Shown here piece after piece: positions 26,243 to 34,636 of a stretch of 37,955 nt of DNA. This DNA is from a virus. The position numbers were made by a program, and so were the translations under genes. Position 1 is the first letter of the stretch, and each line of letters starts with the position of its first letter. The stretch covers positions 4,857-42,811 of IMG/VR virus record IMGVR_UViG_3300030202_001323, one strand, 5' to 3'. The notes beneath the pieces are model-generated. The model saw nothing but the letters and a program-made list of their open reading frames with translations, was not told where the DNA came from and did not search any database.

Positions 26243-27343
26243 TTAGTTTCGTGTTTTAATACGCAGTTTCATGTCATCTGAGCTATCGCCTAAAACTCTA
26301 ACTGTTATACCGTCTTTTGTCACTGAGTGTGATTGTCTAGCCGTGTTAACATTTTTAGCTTCAGAAACCGATTCTTTTATAGCATCAGCTTTTCCCTGCT
26401 CATAAAAATGACTTGCTACCGCGTCAGGATTCATTGCCGTAAATAAACCTTTGTGATAACCTTCAGCATCTTCCATAACACTATCTTTATTCAAAAACTT
26501 TTCGATAAAGTTGTTTATGTCACTTTGTTGCTGTTTCACTTTGTCCATATTACTAACATTGTATGTTACCTGCTTGTCACCAACTTTAAATTCAAAACCT
26601 TTGAAATCGTTGTTAAAAACCTTTTCGGTTTTATCTAAGAATACATCAGCTTGCATTTGTACAATTTTAGCTTGTTGCTCTTCTTCCTGCGTGTAATTGT
26701 TGTAGAAATCAATTGCTTCTGTTTGCTCACTCGTAAGCTGTGCAGAGTTACCTTTAATTTCTTCATAGTATTTAGACTTTTGCCCGTCTAAGTAGGCTTT
26801 AGCCTCAGCAACTTGCTCTTTTAAGGCTAACTTTTTTCTTCTAATCTCTTTGTCATCAGCTTCGTCTTCATCGTATGAAAACTGATCTTCTAACATAAAG
26901 TTAATTTCTTCGTTATTAAGATGCGGCTTAGTTCTTTTGTAATAGTCTTGTAAAACTTCTGAGTCATCTAACTCGTTAACATCTGTGTTAAGCCTTACAT
27001 AGTCATCTAAGCTACCACCAGTTTCTTGCATAAATTGTTTTAATTTTGCAAGATCATCTTGTTCTACTTCTTCTTGAACTTGTTGTTCAACTGGTTGTTC
27101 TTCATTTGAAACGGGCTCTTGTACTTCTTCAACCACTTCTTCGCTACTTGTTTCGTTTTCGGGTTGCTCGACAACAGCATCGCTATCATTTGTTTCTTGT
27201 TCTTGAACGGCATCTTCTTCTTTAATTTTTGTTAAATCTATTTTATAATCACCATCTTCATTTATTGATACAGGTGATTCTTGTTCTGTAGTTTCTTCTA
27301 CAGGTTGTGTAGTTTCTTCAACTACTTCGTTGTTTTCTTCCAT
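26243..27343 (-). CDS. Acidic scaffolding protein
   Basis: This 366-residue protein sits between portal and capsid genes. Its first 110 residues are low-complexity Glu/Val/Gln/Thr (VVEETTQPVEETTEQESP is typical), followed by a helical acidic and Lys-rich middle with coiled-coil character (for example RRKKLALKEQVAEAKAYLDG). It has a basic C-terminal tip (MKLRIKTRN), which in scaffolds can contact the capsid shell. Strong acidity, helicity and position fit T7 gp9-type scaffolds. No protease domain was recognised, so it is unlikely to be a scaffold-protease fusion. Confidence 0.75.
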   Translation of the reverse strand: MEENNEVVEETTQPVEETTEQESPVSINEDGDYKIDLTKIKEEDAVQEQETNDSDAVVEQPENETSSEEVVEEVQEPVSNEEQPVEQQVQEEVEQDDLAKLKQFMQETGGSLDDYVRLNTDVNELDDSEVLQDYYKRTKPHLNNEEINFMLEDQFSYDEDEADDKEIRRKKLALKEQVAEAKAYLDGQKSKYYEEIKGNSAQLTSEQTEAIDFYNNYTQEEEQQAKIVQMQADVFLDKTEKVFNNDFKGFEFKVGDKQVTYNVSNMDKVKQQQSDINNFIEKFLNKDSVMEDAEGYHKGLFTAMNPDAVASHFYEQGKADAIKESVSEAKNVNTARQSHSVTKDGITVRVLGDSSDDMKLRIKTRN

Positions 27344-27367
27344 GATATAATAATATTAAATAATTAA

Positions 27368-29710
27368 TTAAACATCCATGTTTAAGCCTTGACCCATCAC
27401 GTCATTTCCTGATGATTCAAACTTTTCTGGACTTTCTCTTTGATCTTTACGATCTTCTTTCATACTGTCTTGTTGTACTTTAGCGTCTGCTTCCATACCT
27501 TTGAGTTGTCTATTTATTTCAAACTCGTGATCCATCAACTCTTTTTTCAACTTAGCTTCTTCTCTCATATACTGCATTTTTAACTCGTTCTTTGTTTTTT
27601 CCATGTTTAATGCAGCTTCTTGTTTAGCTTGCTCTTCTTGCATTTTAGCTTGAGAAGCAGCTTGCGCAGCTTGTTGATTTGTTTGTGACTGCATTTGCAT
27701 ATTTCTTTCAGCAGTCTGTTGGTCTTTTTCAGCTTTCTTTTTTCTACGTATTTTTAAAAGCTGATTAGCCATTTTTATATTTTTAACCTCACGCAAGTCA
27801 ATAGCATCGTCTAAGTCTATTAATTTTTGCTGTAAGGCCATTTGTATGTTATTTTCTAACACTTGTTTTTCTTCTTCATCTGGTTGTAAGTTTATAAATA
27901 TTCCAAAATCATAAAGATGAAGCTCTTTTAATTCTTCTAGTGTTGCAACGTTATGAGCACCTATAGCTTGTATAAAAGCATCTTTTGTTGGTGAGTACTC
28001 TACAATATCAGATATTCTTAACGATAATTGTTCTGCAGCCTCAACAGTTAAAAACAAGCTAGCATCTAGTATATGTCTAGTTGCTACATTTGAATTAGCA
28101 GCTGCAAGTTTTTGTATACCTACTAACGATCTAGAATCTGGAGTTGAAGCATCTCTAGCCTCGTTTAAACCGGTTACATCTCTAATCATTTGTAAGTAAT
28201 AATTATAATTACCTATAAGTGATTGTAATTTACCACCTGCACCAGCACCGTTTGATATTTCTTGTATTGGTACTTTACCAGGGTTACCATCACCGTCTTG
28301 AGTAAACGATCTACCAATAACGCTACCTGTTTGAAAGAACATATTTAAGGCTTCTTGTGGGTTATAATTAGTACCATTACCTAAGTCAACCTCTGCTAAA
28401 CCATCAATATCTAAATAAACACCATCAGGCACCATACGAGATAATACTTGTTGTATTTTTAAATGTGTTAGCTGTATCATATCAGCAAAACCAGTTATTC
28501 TACTAACAACAGACTCTATTTTACCTCTATACATTTTAGGAGCAACTAATGAATAATTCATTTTAACTTTGTTAAAATTACTTTTATCTCTCATCATGTT
28601 GTCAGCTTTTTGCCATTTCAACATAATATCTGTTCCTAGTATTTTAGCGCCTTCAAATAACACCTCTTGTGGTTTTTCTAATCTTATAAAATCAACTTGT
28701 TTTTCTACAGGAGGATTAAACCTATCATCTTTTTTAATAGCTCTTTCACCACCAGTGCTAGTCTTTTTAATTTTATAAACATTGTTCATGTATGTTTTAT
28801 AATTAAAATATAATACAGATATTTTATTTCTATCTCTATTATAACTTTGCATCCTGTTGTCAGCCATTCTTGTGTATCTTTTGTCTATACTTTCAAGATC
28901 AGACTCAGTTAATTGTGGAAACTCTTTTACAAGTTCATTAATAGGTATATATTTAACTTCACCTATATAATATATGTCTTCAAAATATGGAGAATCGCTA
29001 TGTGAATAAACTATATTAGCAGGATCAACATATTGTACTTTAGCACCTTCAGACCAGTCAAATGTTGTTTTTACACAACCTATACCTAGTACAGTTAAAT
29101 CTTCTAAACACCTTCTTCTTGTTAAATCGTATTTACTACCTTCTAATAAAACATTTACAGCTTGCTCGTTTGCAAGTTCAACCTCTTGCTTATAAGTTAA
29201 CTGCATGTGAAGTCTTAGTTCTTCTAGTGTTTCAGGTAATTGTTCAGGATCATTTTTAGAAAGATCCATGTTAAATTGTTGTTTTGCTTGTTTATTAAAG
29301 TCTTTAGTTCTCATATCCTTTAACAAACCTTCCATATAGTCAGTTCTTTTAGCCACACCATATTGGTCCTGAGAATATGCTTTAATATCAAAAGATCTAT
29401 TTGCCATACCATTTACAACTATATCTACAAACTTAGGTATGATAGGTACTGGTGTCCAGTCTAAATTAAGATAAGACAAATCACCATTAATAGACAACTC
29501 GTCTTTATATTTTTGTATTGATTGTTCACCTCTCGCGTATAATCTAAGATTATGAAACTTTCTCTGTGTTTGAGAATATCTGTTAGAAGCAGGACCATCA
29601 AACCACTCGAGTTCAATAGCTCTAGCTACTTTTAATCCATACTTGTCAGAAACTTTTTCTAAGTCACTGACAACTTGAGAAGGAAATTCTTTATGTAGAG
29701 AATCTGCCAT
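27368..29710 (-). CDS. Portal protein
   Basis: The 780-residue protein follows the large terminase by one base. Portal-like elements include an N-terminal region with RLYARGEQSIQKYKDEL, then LDWTPVPIIPKFVDIVVNGM, and a core stretch VLGIGCVKTTFDWSEGAKVQ then YVDPANIVY, the type of wing/stem sequence seen in podoviral portals. From about residue 655 the protein becomes a long Gln/Lys/Glu/Ala-rich coiled coil (QQAAQAASQAKMQEEQAKQE), as expected for a C-terminal barrel or tunnel extension into the capsid. The size is larger than T7 gp8 and closer to portals of crAss-like phages. Twelve copies should form the DNA entry vertex. Confidence 0.85.
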   Translation of the reverse strand: MADSLHKEFPSQVVSDLEKVSDKYGLKVARAIELEWFDGPASNRYSQTQRKFHNLRLYARGEQSIQKYKDELSINGDLSYLNLDWTPVPIIPKFVDIVVNGMANRSFDIKAYSQDQYGVAKRTDYMEGLLKDMRTKDFNKQAKQQFNMDLSKNDPEQLPETLEELRLHMQLTYKQEVELANEQAVNVLLEGSKYDLTRRRCLEDLTVLGIGCVKTTFDWSEGAKVQYVDPANIVYSHSDSPYFEDIYYIGEVKYIPINELVKEFPQLTESDLESIDKRYTRMADNRMQSYNRDRNKISVLYFNYKTYMNNVYKIKKTSTGGERAIKKDDRFNPPVEKQVDFIRLEKPQEVLFEGAKILGTDIMLKWQKADNMMRDKSNFNKVKMNYSLVAPKMYRGKIESVVSRITGFADMIQLTHLKIQQVLSRMVPDGVYLDIDGLAEVDLGNGTNYNPQEALNMFFQTGSVIGRSFTQDGDGNPGKVPIQEISNGAGAGGKLQSLIGNYNYYLQMIRDVTGLNEARDASTPDSRSLVGIQKLAAANSNVATRHILDASLFLTVEAAEQLSLRISDIVEYSPTKDAFIQAIGAHNVATLEELKELHLYDFGIFINLQPDEEEKQVLENNIQMALQQKLIDLDDAIDLREVKNIKMANQLLKIRRKKKAEKDQQTAERNMQMQSQTNQQAAQAASQAKMQEEQAKQEAALNMEKTKNELKMQYMREEAKLKKELMDHEFEINRQLKGMEADAKVQQDSMKEDRKDQRESPEKFESSGNDVMGQGLNMDV

Positions 29711-29711
29711 G

Positions 29712-31928
29712 TTATTGTTTAATTATTTTTGAATTTGTTCCTTTATTGCTGTACTTAGCAATTTGTATATTTACCGCTGCTTTTTTCATTGTTGGATTTG
29801 GCTTATACAAATGTCTATTACAAGCCATTATAGCTAATCCACTACTTATTGTAGCATCGTATTTTGTTCTTTTTGTAATATCAAACCTACTCCAATCGTT
29901 TAAAGTGTTATTAAAATACATATTACCCACACCATCTTTTGTTCTTCCAACTTTTTCTTGTATGTACATTTCAATAGCAGCAGCATGAGCTTGTTTAATA
30001 TCTTCACTTGTATTAGGTATACCACCTATTTCTTTTTCAGTAGTTGATAACTTGTTCCAAAGTTTATCAGGTCTGTTCATACTATAACCTCTATAACCAC
30101 GCCTTCTTAAATGATACAATAGACGAGGTTTATTATTTTCCGCTAGCATTGGCATCCCGTAATAAATTAAAGCCATTAGAACGTCTTCAAAGAATATCTC
30201 TGCTGTTTGTGGCCTTGCTACATACTCTAAAAAAAATTGACTTGGTGGACAGTCTTCCATACTAAATTTTGTTAGACCGTGTAAAGCTCCCTTTGAACCT
30301 TTACCATCTACAGTACCGCTAATATCGTAGCTGTCGCAGCCAAAAGCACCCATGTGATCGTTGCCAGGATATTTGATTCCATTTTTTATTATTATATTGT
30401 TTTGTAAATGTACCGGTGGTACCCAACTTACTTTAAATCTACCTTTTGGATCTGGATAAAATATTACTTTTGTATCTTTTACACCGTTAACCCATTGAAA
30501 ACTACCTGTAGAAATACCTAGTGTTCTAGACATTTCTTCGTTGTAATCTATTTGTTCGTATATTTTTACCAAGTTAAATATACTATTAGAAGCTTCATCT
30601 CTAAACGCATGCTCTGTAGTTCTTGGAAACTGTCTATAAAACTCGTTTAAAGCATCTTGATCATTTTTTAAACCTTCAGCTTCGTTATTCCAGTGATCTA
30701 TTATTCCATAATCAATTAACTCTCCGTCTGGGGCGAAGACATCATCACTAGGCATATCAAATACAGGACGTCCGTATTCATCAATAAATCCTTCGTAGTT
30801 CCATTCCATTGGGATAAAGAGAGAATACAAGCCAGACTTTGTTTGTCCATTCCTATTTCTTTGAGTAACGTCTGATGCATTGTATAGTTTTTTAAAGTTA
30901 TCACCTCCTTTGTCTAACGCATTAGATGTTGATCCCATCATGCACTTACCAATAATCCTACTACCTAATCGTAAACATGTTTTGGTAACACGCCAGTTGT
31001 TTAATATATTGTCAGGTCTTTCCCACTTACCACTTTCATCATGTACTAACAGTTGAAGTTTTTCTCCGTCATAACTGTTGTCACCTGTATTTTTCCAATC
31101 AATAGTAGTATCAAGTCCAACCAGGTTTTCCTGCTTTTCGTTAGCAGTAATCTTTTTACGAGTAAACTTACTCGCAGGTACACGGTAAGCAAGCTCAGAC
31201 TTAGGTCTATCCATACCATCTTGTATCGGTTTAAAGAAAAACGGATAGTTAACAGATATTGGTACAACCTTGTCGGTAAACATTTTTTTAGCATCAGCTC
31301 CAGTTTTTGATAATATACCAAACCTTGCATCACTAGATATTGTAGCTTGGTTAACTGTTTCAGCTGAAGACATAAAAGAAAAACCAGATCGTCTGTTTTT
31401 AAGGTAACACATACCATAACATCTTTTATCTGCTTTACAAGCTTCCCAGAATATGTAAAACAACCTGTTAGCTTCTCTAAAATCTGGTGCACCTACATCT
31501 ATTTTACTCCATTGTAAATACATATAATGCGTACCTGTTATGTATGTTGGTTCTTTTTCATTTAAAAACCAAAAACCTTCTTCTCTTCTTTTAAATTCTT
31601 CATCTATATAATCAAACCATTTTTCTTTTGATTCCTCAGGGTATGATCTCCAGTCAAATATATTTTTTAATTTAGATAATTCTTTAGGATATTCTATTTG
31701 CTCCCATTTTCTTTTTTCATGCACGTACACGTTTTTTGGCTGCAAAGGTAAAGCAATTCGCAAACCTTGTATTTCGTATATTTTACCAATGGTACCATTT
31801 TTTGATATAATGATAATATCATGCTCTTTATTATATCCATATTTCCATTTTTTAGTTCTGTTAAGTCTAGTTATTGTAGTGTTCTTAACAGGCTCTATTA
31901 TCTTGTATAGTGTTTGTTCGTAACTCAT
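29712..31928 (-). CDS. terL: Terminase large subunit (packaging ATPase-nuclease)
   Basis: The 738-residue protein contains an ATPase half and a nuclease half. A Walker A-like loop is KNRRSGFS (K177-S184), which is degenerate compared with GxxxxGKT but fits terminases. Walker B is LQLLVHDE (D297, E298). The coupling motif MMGSTSN lies at about residues 328-334. The C-terminal part has FGCDSYDISG (D532, D535) and later EIFFEDVLMAL, consistent with RNase H-fold nuclease acidic residues. It powers DNA entry through the portal and cuts the concatemer. Its ATG overlaps the stop of the preceding small gene (ATGA), and the leader inside that gene reads AGAAGGAAGATCAAA, one of the few Shine-Dalgarno-like sequences here. 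Confidence 0.85.
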   Translation of the reverse strand: MSYEQTLYKIIEPVKNTTITRLNRTKKWKYGYNKEHDIIIISKNGTIGKIYEIQGLRIALPLQPKNVYVHEKRKWEQIEYPKELSKLKNIFDWRSYPEESKEKWFDYIDEEFKRREEGFWFLNEKEPTYITGTHYMYLQWSKIDVGAPDFREANRLFYIFWEACKADKRCYGMCYLKNRRSGFSFMSSAETVNQATISSDARFGILSKTGADAKKMFTDKVVPISVNYPFFFKPIQDGMDRPKSELAYRVPASKFTRKKITANEKQENLVGLDTTIDWKNTGDNSYDGEKLQLLVHDESGKWERPDNILNNWRVTKTCLRLGSRIIGKCMMGSTSNALDKGGDNFKKLYNASDVTQRNRNGQTKSGLYSLFIPMEWNYEGFIDEYGRPVFDMPSDDVFAPDGELIDYGIIDHWNNEAEGLKNDQDALNEFYRQFPRTTEHAFRDEASNSIFNLVKIYEQIDYNEEMSRTLGISTGSFQWVNGVKDTKVIFYPDPKGRFKVSWVPPVHLQNNIIIKNGIKYPGNDHMGAFGCDSYDISGTVDGKGSKGALHGLTKFSMEDCPPSQFFLEYVARPQTAEIFFEDVLMALIYYGMPMLAENNKPRLLYHLRRRGYRGYSMNRPDKLWNKLSTTEKEIGGIPNTSEDIKQAHAAAIEMYIQEKVGRTKDGVGNMYFNNTLNDWSRFDITKRTKYDATISSGLAIMACNRHLYKPNPTMKKAAVNIQIAKYSNKGTNSKIIKQ

Positions 31929-32200
31929 TTTGATCTTCCTTCTGCAAAGCCTTTAAATACTCTCTCTTTTTTTTCTTCGGTATCTTTCCCCTCAAGTATG
32001 TTTTCTTCTTCCTGTATTCTGTTAAGTATCTCAAATGCGTCAAATATAGCTAGTTTTTTAGTAGCCGCGGCATTTTTAAGTCTATCAGCTGATATATCGT
32101 CATCAGAATCAACAATATCTTCTTTTGCTACTTTAATCAACTCTTCAACTGCTCTATGCCCAGCTTGGATTATACGTTTCTTCGTTTCCTTGACATTCAT
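31925..32200 (-). CDS. Candidate terminase small subunit
   Basis: This 91-residue, highly charged, helical protein (TKKRIIQAGHRAVEELIKVA, then ADRLKNAAATKKLAIFDAFE) overlaps the large terminase start by four bases. Small size, helical content, basic start and this location are what a small terminase subunit, which recognises the packaging site, would show. No clear helix-turn-helix could be confirmed by eye. Its first 47 bases overlap the end of the upstream gene in another frame, which points to strong translational coupling. Confidence 0.55.
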   Translation of the reverse strand: MNVKETKKRIIQAGHRAVEELIKVAKEDIVDSDDDISADRLKNAAATKKLAIFDAFEILNRIQEEENILEGKDTEEKKERVFKGFAEGRSK

Positions 32201-32738
32201 ATTTTATTGTAATTAAATTTAAATTAACTTTGTAAAGTCTTTTGCCGTCTATAATAAATTCAAATCTAGCGCCAACTTTAGCAAAACCGAGTATATCTCC
32301 TTTTTTATATTCATCGTTACCATAAATAACTTTGCCTATAAACTTTTCTTTTTCAGTAGAAAACTCATTATCCTCTTTTAGTGGTTGTAAAAATATATAA
32401 CCGTCTAATGGTTTCCAACTATCTTTTGTTTTAACAGCATATATTTGATCGTGATATATGCTATAGGTATTTTCATTAATCCAGCTTGAGCTGTTTCTTT
32501 CTTTACCTGTAACGTCATGCCATCTTCTAAATATATTATGATGAACTATTATTTCGTCACCAACCTTTATTCCTGTGTTGTTACCCATTATGGGTGTAGA
32601 TATAACACGAGCTTTTCTGTTTATAAATTTGTGATTGAATATATCTGTATTTAGAATTAATTCTTTATCACCTAGTTTTTTTGCGTTATTATATCTATTC
32701 CCAATAGGTTCTACAACAAAATTGTAGACACTTCTCAT
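32154..32738 (-). CDS. Tandem GroES-like co-chaperonin candidate
   Basis: The 194-residue protein can be read as two GroES-type barrels. In the second half, FLQPLKEDN (116-124), GKVIYGN (135-141), KKGDILGF (145-152) and the ending FIIDGKRLYKVNLNLITI (161-178) line up in order with the GroES elements for barrel strands, V-x-VGxG, VKxGDxVlF and IdgeeylivresdIl. The first half repeats the plan: VVEPIGNR, RKARVIS, KVGDEIIVHHNIF and NTYSIYHDQIYAV. Residues 123-132 would be the mobile loop that binds GroEL. Phages use such proteins (T4 gp31, for example) to fold capsid protein. Identity rests on pattern only. It starts by a TAATG overlap and its end overlaps the next gene by 47 bases. Confidence 0.55.
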   Translation of the reverse strand: MRSVYNFVVEPIGNRYNNAKKLGDKELILNTDIFNHKFINRKARVISTPIMGNNTGIKVGDEIIVHHNIFRRWHDVTGKERNSSSWINENTYSIYHDQIYAVKTKDSWKPLDGYIFLQPLKEDNEFSTEKEKFIGKVIYGNDEYKKGDILGFAKVGARFEFIIDGKRLYKVNLNLITIKYECQGNEETYNPSWA

Positions 32739-32959
32739 TAGTACTCTAAATTATACTCTACTGATATAGCCATGTTTTTATTAAAGTCTTTCCAAGGTAT
32801 AACCTCTTTATTTTTTTTAATATAAATAGAGTATTTATCAGTCTCTTCTAATATGTTACATATAACATGACCTCCATAAACCTCTTGACCAACCGCGTAG
32901 TGCATTGCGTCGTTTTTATAATCTTTACCTATAGTAATTTTACGAATTAGCTTCTCCAT
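32738..32959 (-). CDS. Small hypothetical protein
   Basis: A 73-residue protein beginning MEKLIRKITIGKDYKNDAMHY, followed by VGQEVYGGHVICNI and a beta-rich end with IPWKDFNKNMAISVEYN. It overlaps the upstream gene by 20 bases and the downstream GroES-like gene by one base (TAATG), so it is part of the same translational unit. I recall similar short proteins beginning with IRKITIG in uncultured marine phage contigs, without assigned function. A small beta-sandwich or barrel is possible. Confidence 0.6.
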   Translation of the reverse strand: MEKLIRKITIGKDYKNDAMHYAVGQEVYGGHVICNILEETDKYSIYIKKNKEVIPWKDFNKNMAISVEYNLEY

Positions 32960-33221
32960 TGTTCTCGTGGTATTTAAGCTCTCCAGTTCTTACGTCAACA
33001 TCAGCTTTTCCGTATATTTTTTCGAGCTCACCTTGCATTGAATTTACTTGATCTTGCAAAGTCGTTAAAGCATGTAGAACTCCATGTTTTCTTTGTTCTA
33101 ATACTCCTGCTTCTCTTTGAAGCATTTCAATTTTACCAACGAGCTCTTGTAATGATTTTAACTCGTCATCTGTAAGTTTTTTAGGTTTTAAGTCAACCTT
33201 AGGTGTTTTTCTTTTTGCCAT
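32940..33221 (-). CDS. Small coiled-coil protein
   Basis: A 93-residue protein with a basic N-terminus (MAKRKTPKVDLKPKKL) and a long central helix with heptad-like repeats (LQELVGKIEMLQREAGVLEQ and following) that predicts a coiled coil at about residues 22-70. It lies just upstream of the 73-residue protein and overlaps it by 20 bases. The gap of 73 bases before it is AT-rich and may hold a promoter, but no convincing motif was found. Function unknown. Confidence 0.6.
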   Translation of the reverse strand: MAKRKTPKVDLKPKKLTDDELKSLQELVGKIEMLQREAGVLEQRKHGVLHALTTLQDQVNSMQGELEKIYGKADVDVRTGELKYHENNGEANS

Positions 33222-33294
33222 TTTAATTTTATTTAAGTTAATTAATTTGTTATTTATCTATTTATACTATCACACAAAATAGCGAGTAATTACA

Positions 33295-33555
33295 CTAGTC
33301 GTCTATTTCAGAAATATATGTGTTTGTTTCTAATTCTTCAACTTCAATACCAGTGCCATCACCTACCCAACTGCTATGATTTGTAAATGTATAGTTAGAG
33401 CATGTGTTTATTGTTTGAAAAGCACGAACACGATCATTAACTAGATCTGTTGTTGCTATTAATCTTTCTGTATCGTCTATACTTTTACGCATAAACGTTA
33501 TATTTTCTTTGTTAAGCGTATCAAACACTTCTGATGTTACTATATAATAATTCAT
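33295..33555 (-). CDS. Small hypothetical protein
   Basis: An 86-residue protein starting MNYYIVTSEVFDTLNKENIT with an acidic C-terminus (GIEVEELETNTYISEIDD). It begins one base after the stop of the LamG-like fibre gene, so it is coupled to it. The sequence appears alpha/beta with conserved-looking TINTCSNYTFTNHSSWVGDG in the middle. I do not recognise it. Small genes next to fibre genes are sometimes fibre assembly helpers, which is only a guess here. Confidence 0.55.
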   Translation of the reverse strand: MNYYIVTSEVFDTLNKENITFMRKSIDDTERLIATTDLVNDRVRAFQTINTCSNYTFTNHSSWVGDGTGIEVEELETNTYISEIDD

Positions 33556-33556
33556 T

Positions 33557-34636
33557 TTATTTATTTACTATTTCTGAATCACCTGATATTGTAAAAGGAT
33601 CGTTTGATCTTGTAGCAGCACCATTACCTTCCCATTTCCAATAACCAATTAAATTTTGCGATGCACTATGTGTTGTTGCATCAATTACAGAGCCATTATT
33701 ATATAATGATGTTACTTCTGAATCACTAAGTTGTTTATTCCATATAGTTAAATCATTATAAACTGTAGCTGAACCATTACCACACTTTTGCTGTAAAGTT
33801 GAAGCGTTTGAGTGTTCACCGTTACTACCTAAACTCCACAACCTATTATTAGTAGTACTCATTGGATAACTAGACCTACTACCAGAGTTGTTATTTGTTT
33901 GTATTGGAGCTGCACCAGCAGCATTAGCATTCCAATATAAGTTCATTGATGCAGCGGTGTTTGTTGTTGATTTAGTAATAGTAATCATTGTATAATTATC
34001 GCTATTTACATAACCTCTATTACTAGCACTCCAATATGTTGTTCCTAAACCAGCAGCTTGATAACCTGCCGCGTAAGCTCCTGAGTTTGCATGAAACAAC
34101 CAACCACCTTGATTATACCATTGTCCAGAACCAGCAACGTTACCATATCTAACTTCTATTCTATTAGTGTTTTCAGCATATATAATTTTAATCATATCTT
34201 CAATCTGCTTAGCCGCACCTGATTTTTGTCCAATAATAAAATGTATATTAGTATTTAAACTACTAGTCCAACCGGCTTTTACCCAGAAAGATATTGTCCA
34301 TGCTGTAGAGCCTGTAAAATTAAACGTATCGTCAGTATCAGTAAATTTAATTGCATTAGCAGTACCTACAGATATTGATTTAGAAACAGCTTTAGTGTTT
34401 GTAAACGGAGAAGTAGCGTCGTGATCATAACTATACCACTCTGACATCGCGTGTGGTGCTGTATCGTCTGGTTCTTCATTAGCATTTAAACCAAAAGTAT
34501 TTATTTCAGTGTTTAAAGCTAATTCACCTAAACCGATGTTAGTATAAGTATTATCAGTATCGTTGTAGTTATTAACTTCAACTTCTCTTTTAATACCTAA
34601 AAGACTTAATGAATTACCACTAGCAGGAACAGCCAT
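33557..34636 (-). CDS. LamG-like lectin-domain tail fibre or adhesin
   Basis: The 359-residue protein begins MAVPASGNSLSLLGIKREVE, a start often seen in phage tail-tip adhesins, and has an early EWYSYDHDAT segment. From about residue 85 to the end it has the features of a concanavalin-like LamG fold: AWTISFWVKAGW, repeated Gly/Asn/Thr/Trp strands, and near the end YNDLTIWNKQLSDSEVTSLY followed by NLIGYWKWEG. Such domains bind carbohydrates, so the likely target is a cell-surface glycan. Its ATG overlaps the end of the upstream fibre gene by 17 bases, so both fibre products are probably made together. The exact place in the virion is inferred. Confidence 0.72.
   Translation of the reverse strand: MAVPASGNSLSLLGIKREVEVNNYNDTDNTYTNIGLGELALNTEINTFGLNANEEPDDTAPHAMSEWYSYDHDATSPFTNTKAVSKSISVGTANAIKFTDTDDTFNFTGSTAWTISFWVKAGWTSSLNTNIHFIIGQKSGAAKQIEDMIKIIYAENTNRIEVRYGNVAGSGQWYNQGGWLFHANSGAYAAGYQAAGLGTTYWSASNRGYVNSDNYTMITITKSTTNTAASMNLYWNANAAGAAPIQTNNNSGSRSSYPMSTTNNRLWSLGSNGEHSNASTLQQKCGNGSATVYNDLTIWNKQLSDSEVTSLYNNGSVIDATTHSASQNLIGYWKWEGNGAATRSNDPFTISGDSEIVNK

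Noticed and set aside
31046-31492. Minus-strand 148-residue open frame within the terminase gene
   Set aside because: It is in another frame of the terminase, whose ATPase motifs span this stretch; the Leu-rich translation looks like an off-frame reading.
33222-33294. Possible promoter in the 73-base AT-rich gap
   Set aside because: Partial TATAAA and TTG-like elements occur but not with correct spacing for sigma-70 or the Bacteroidota TAnnTTTG type.
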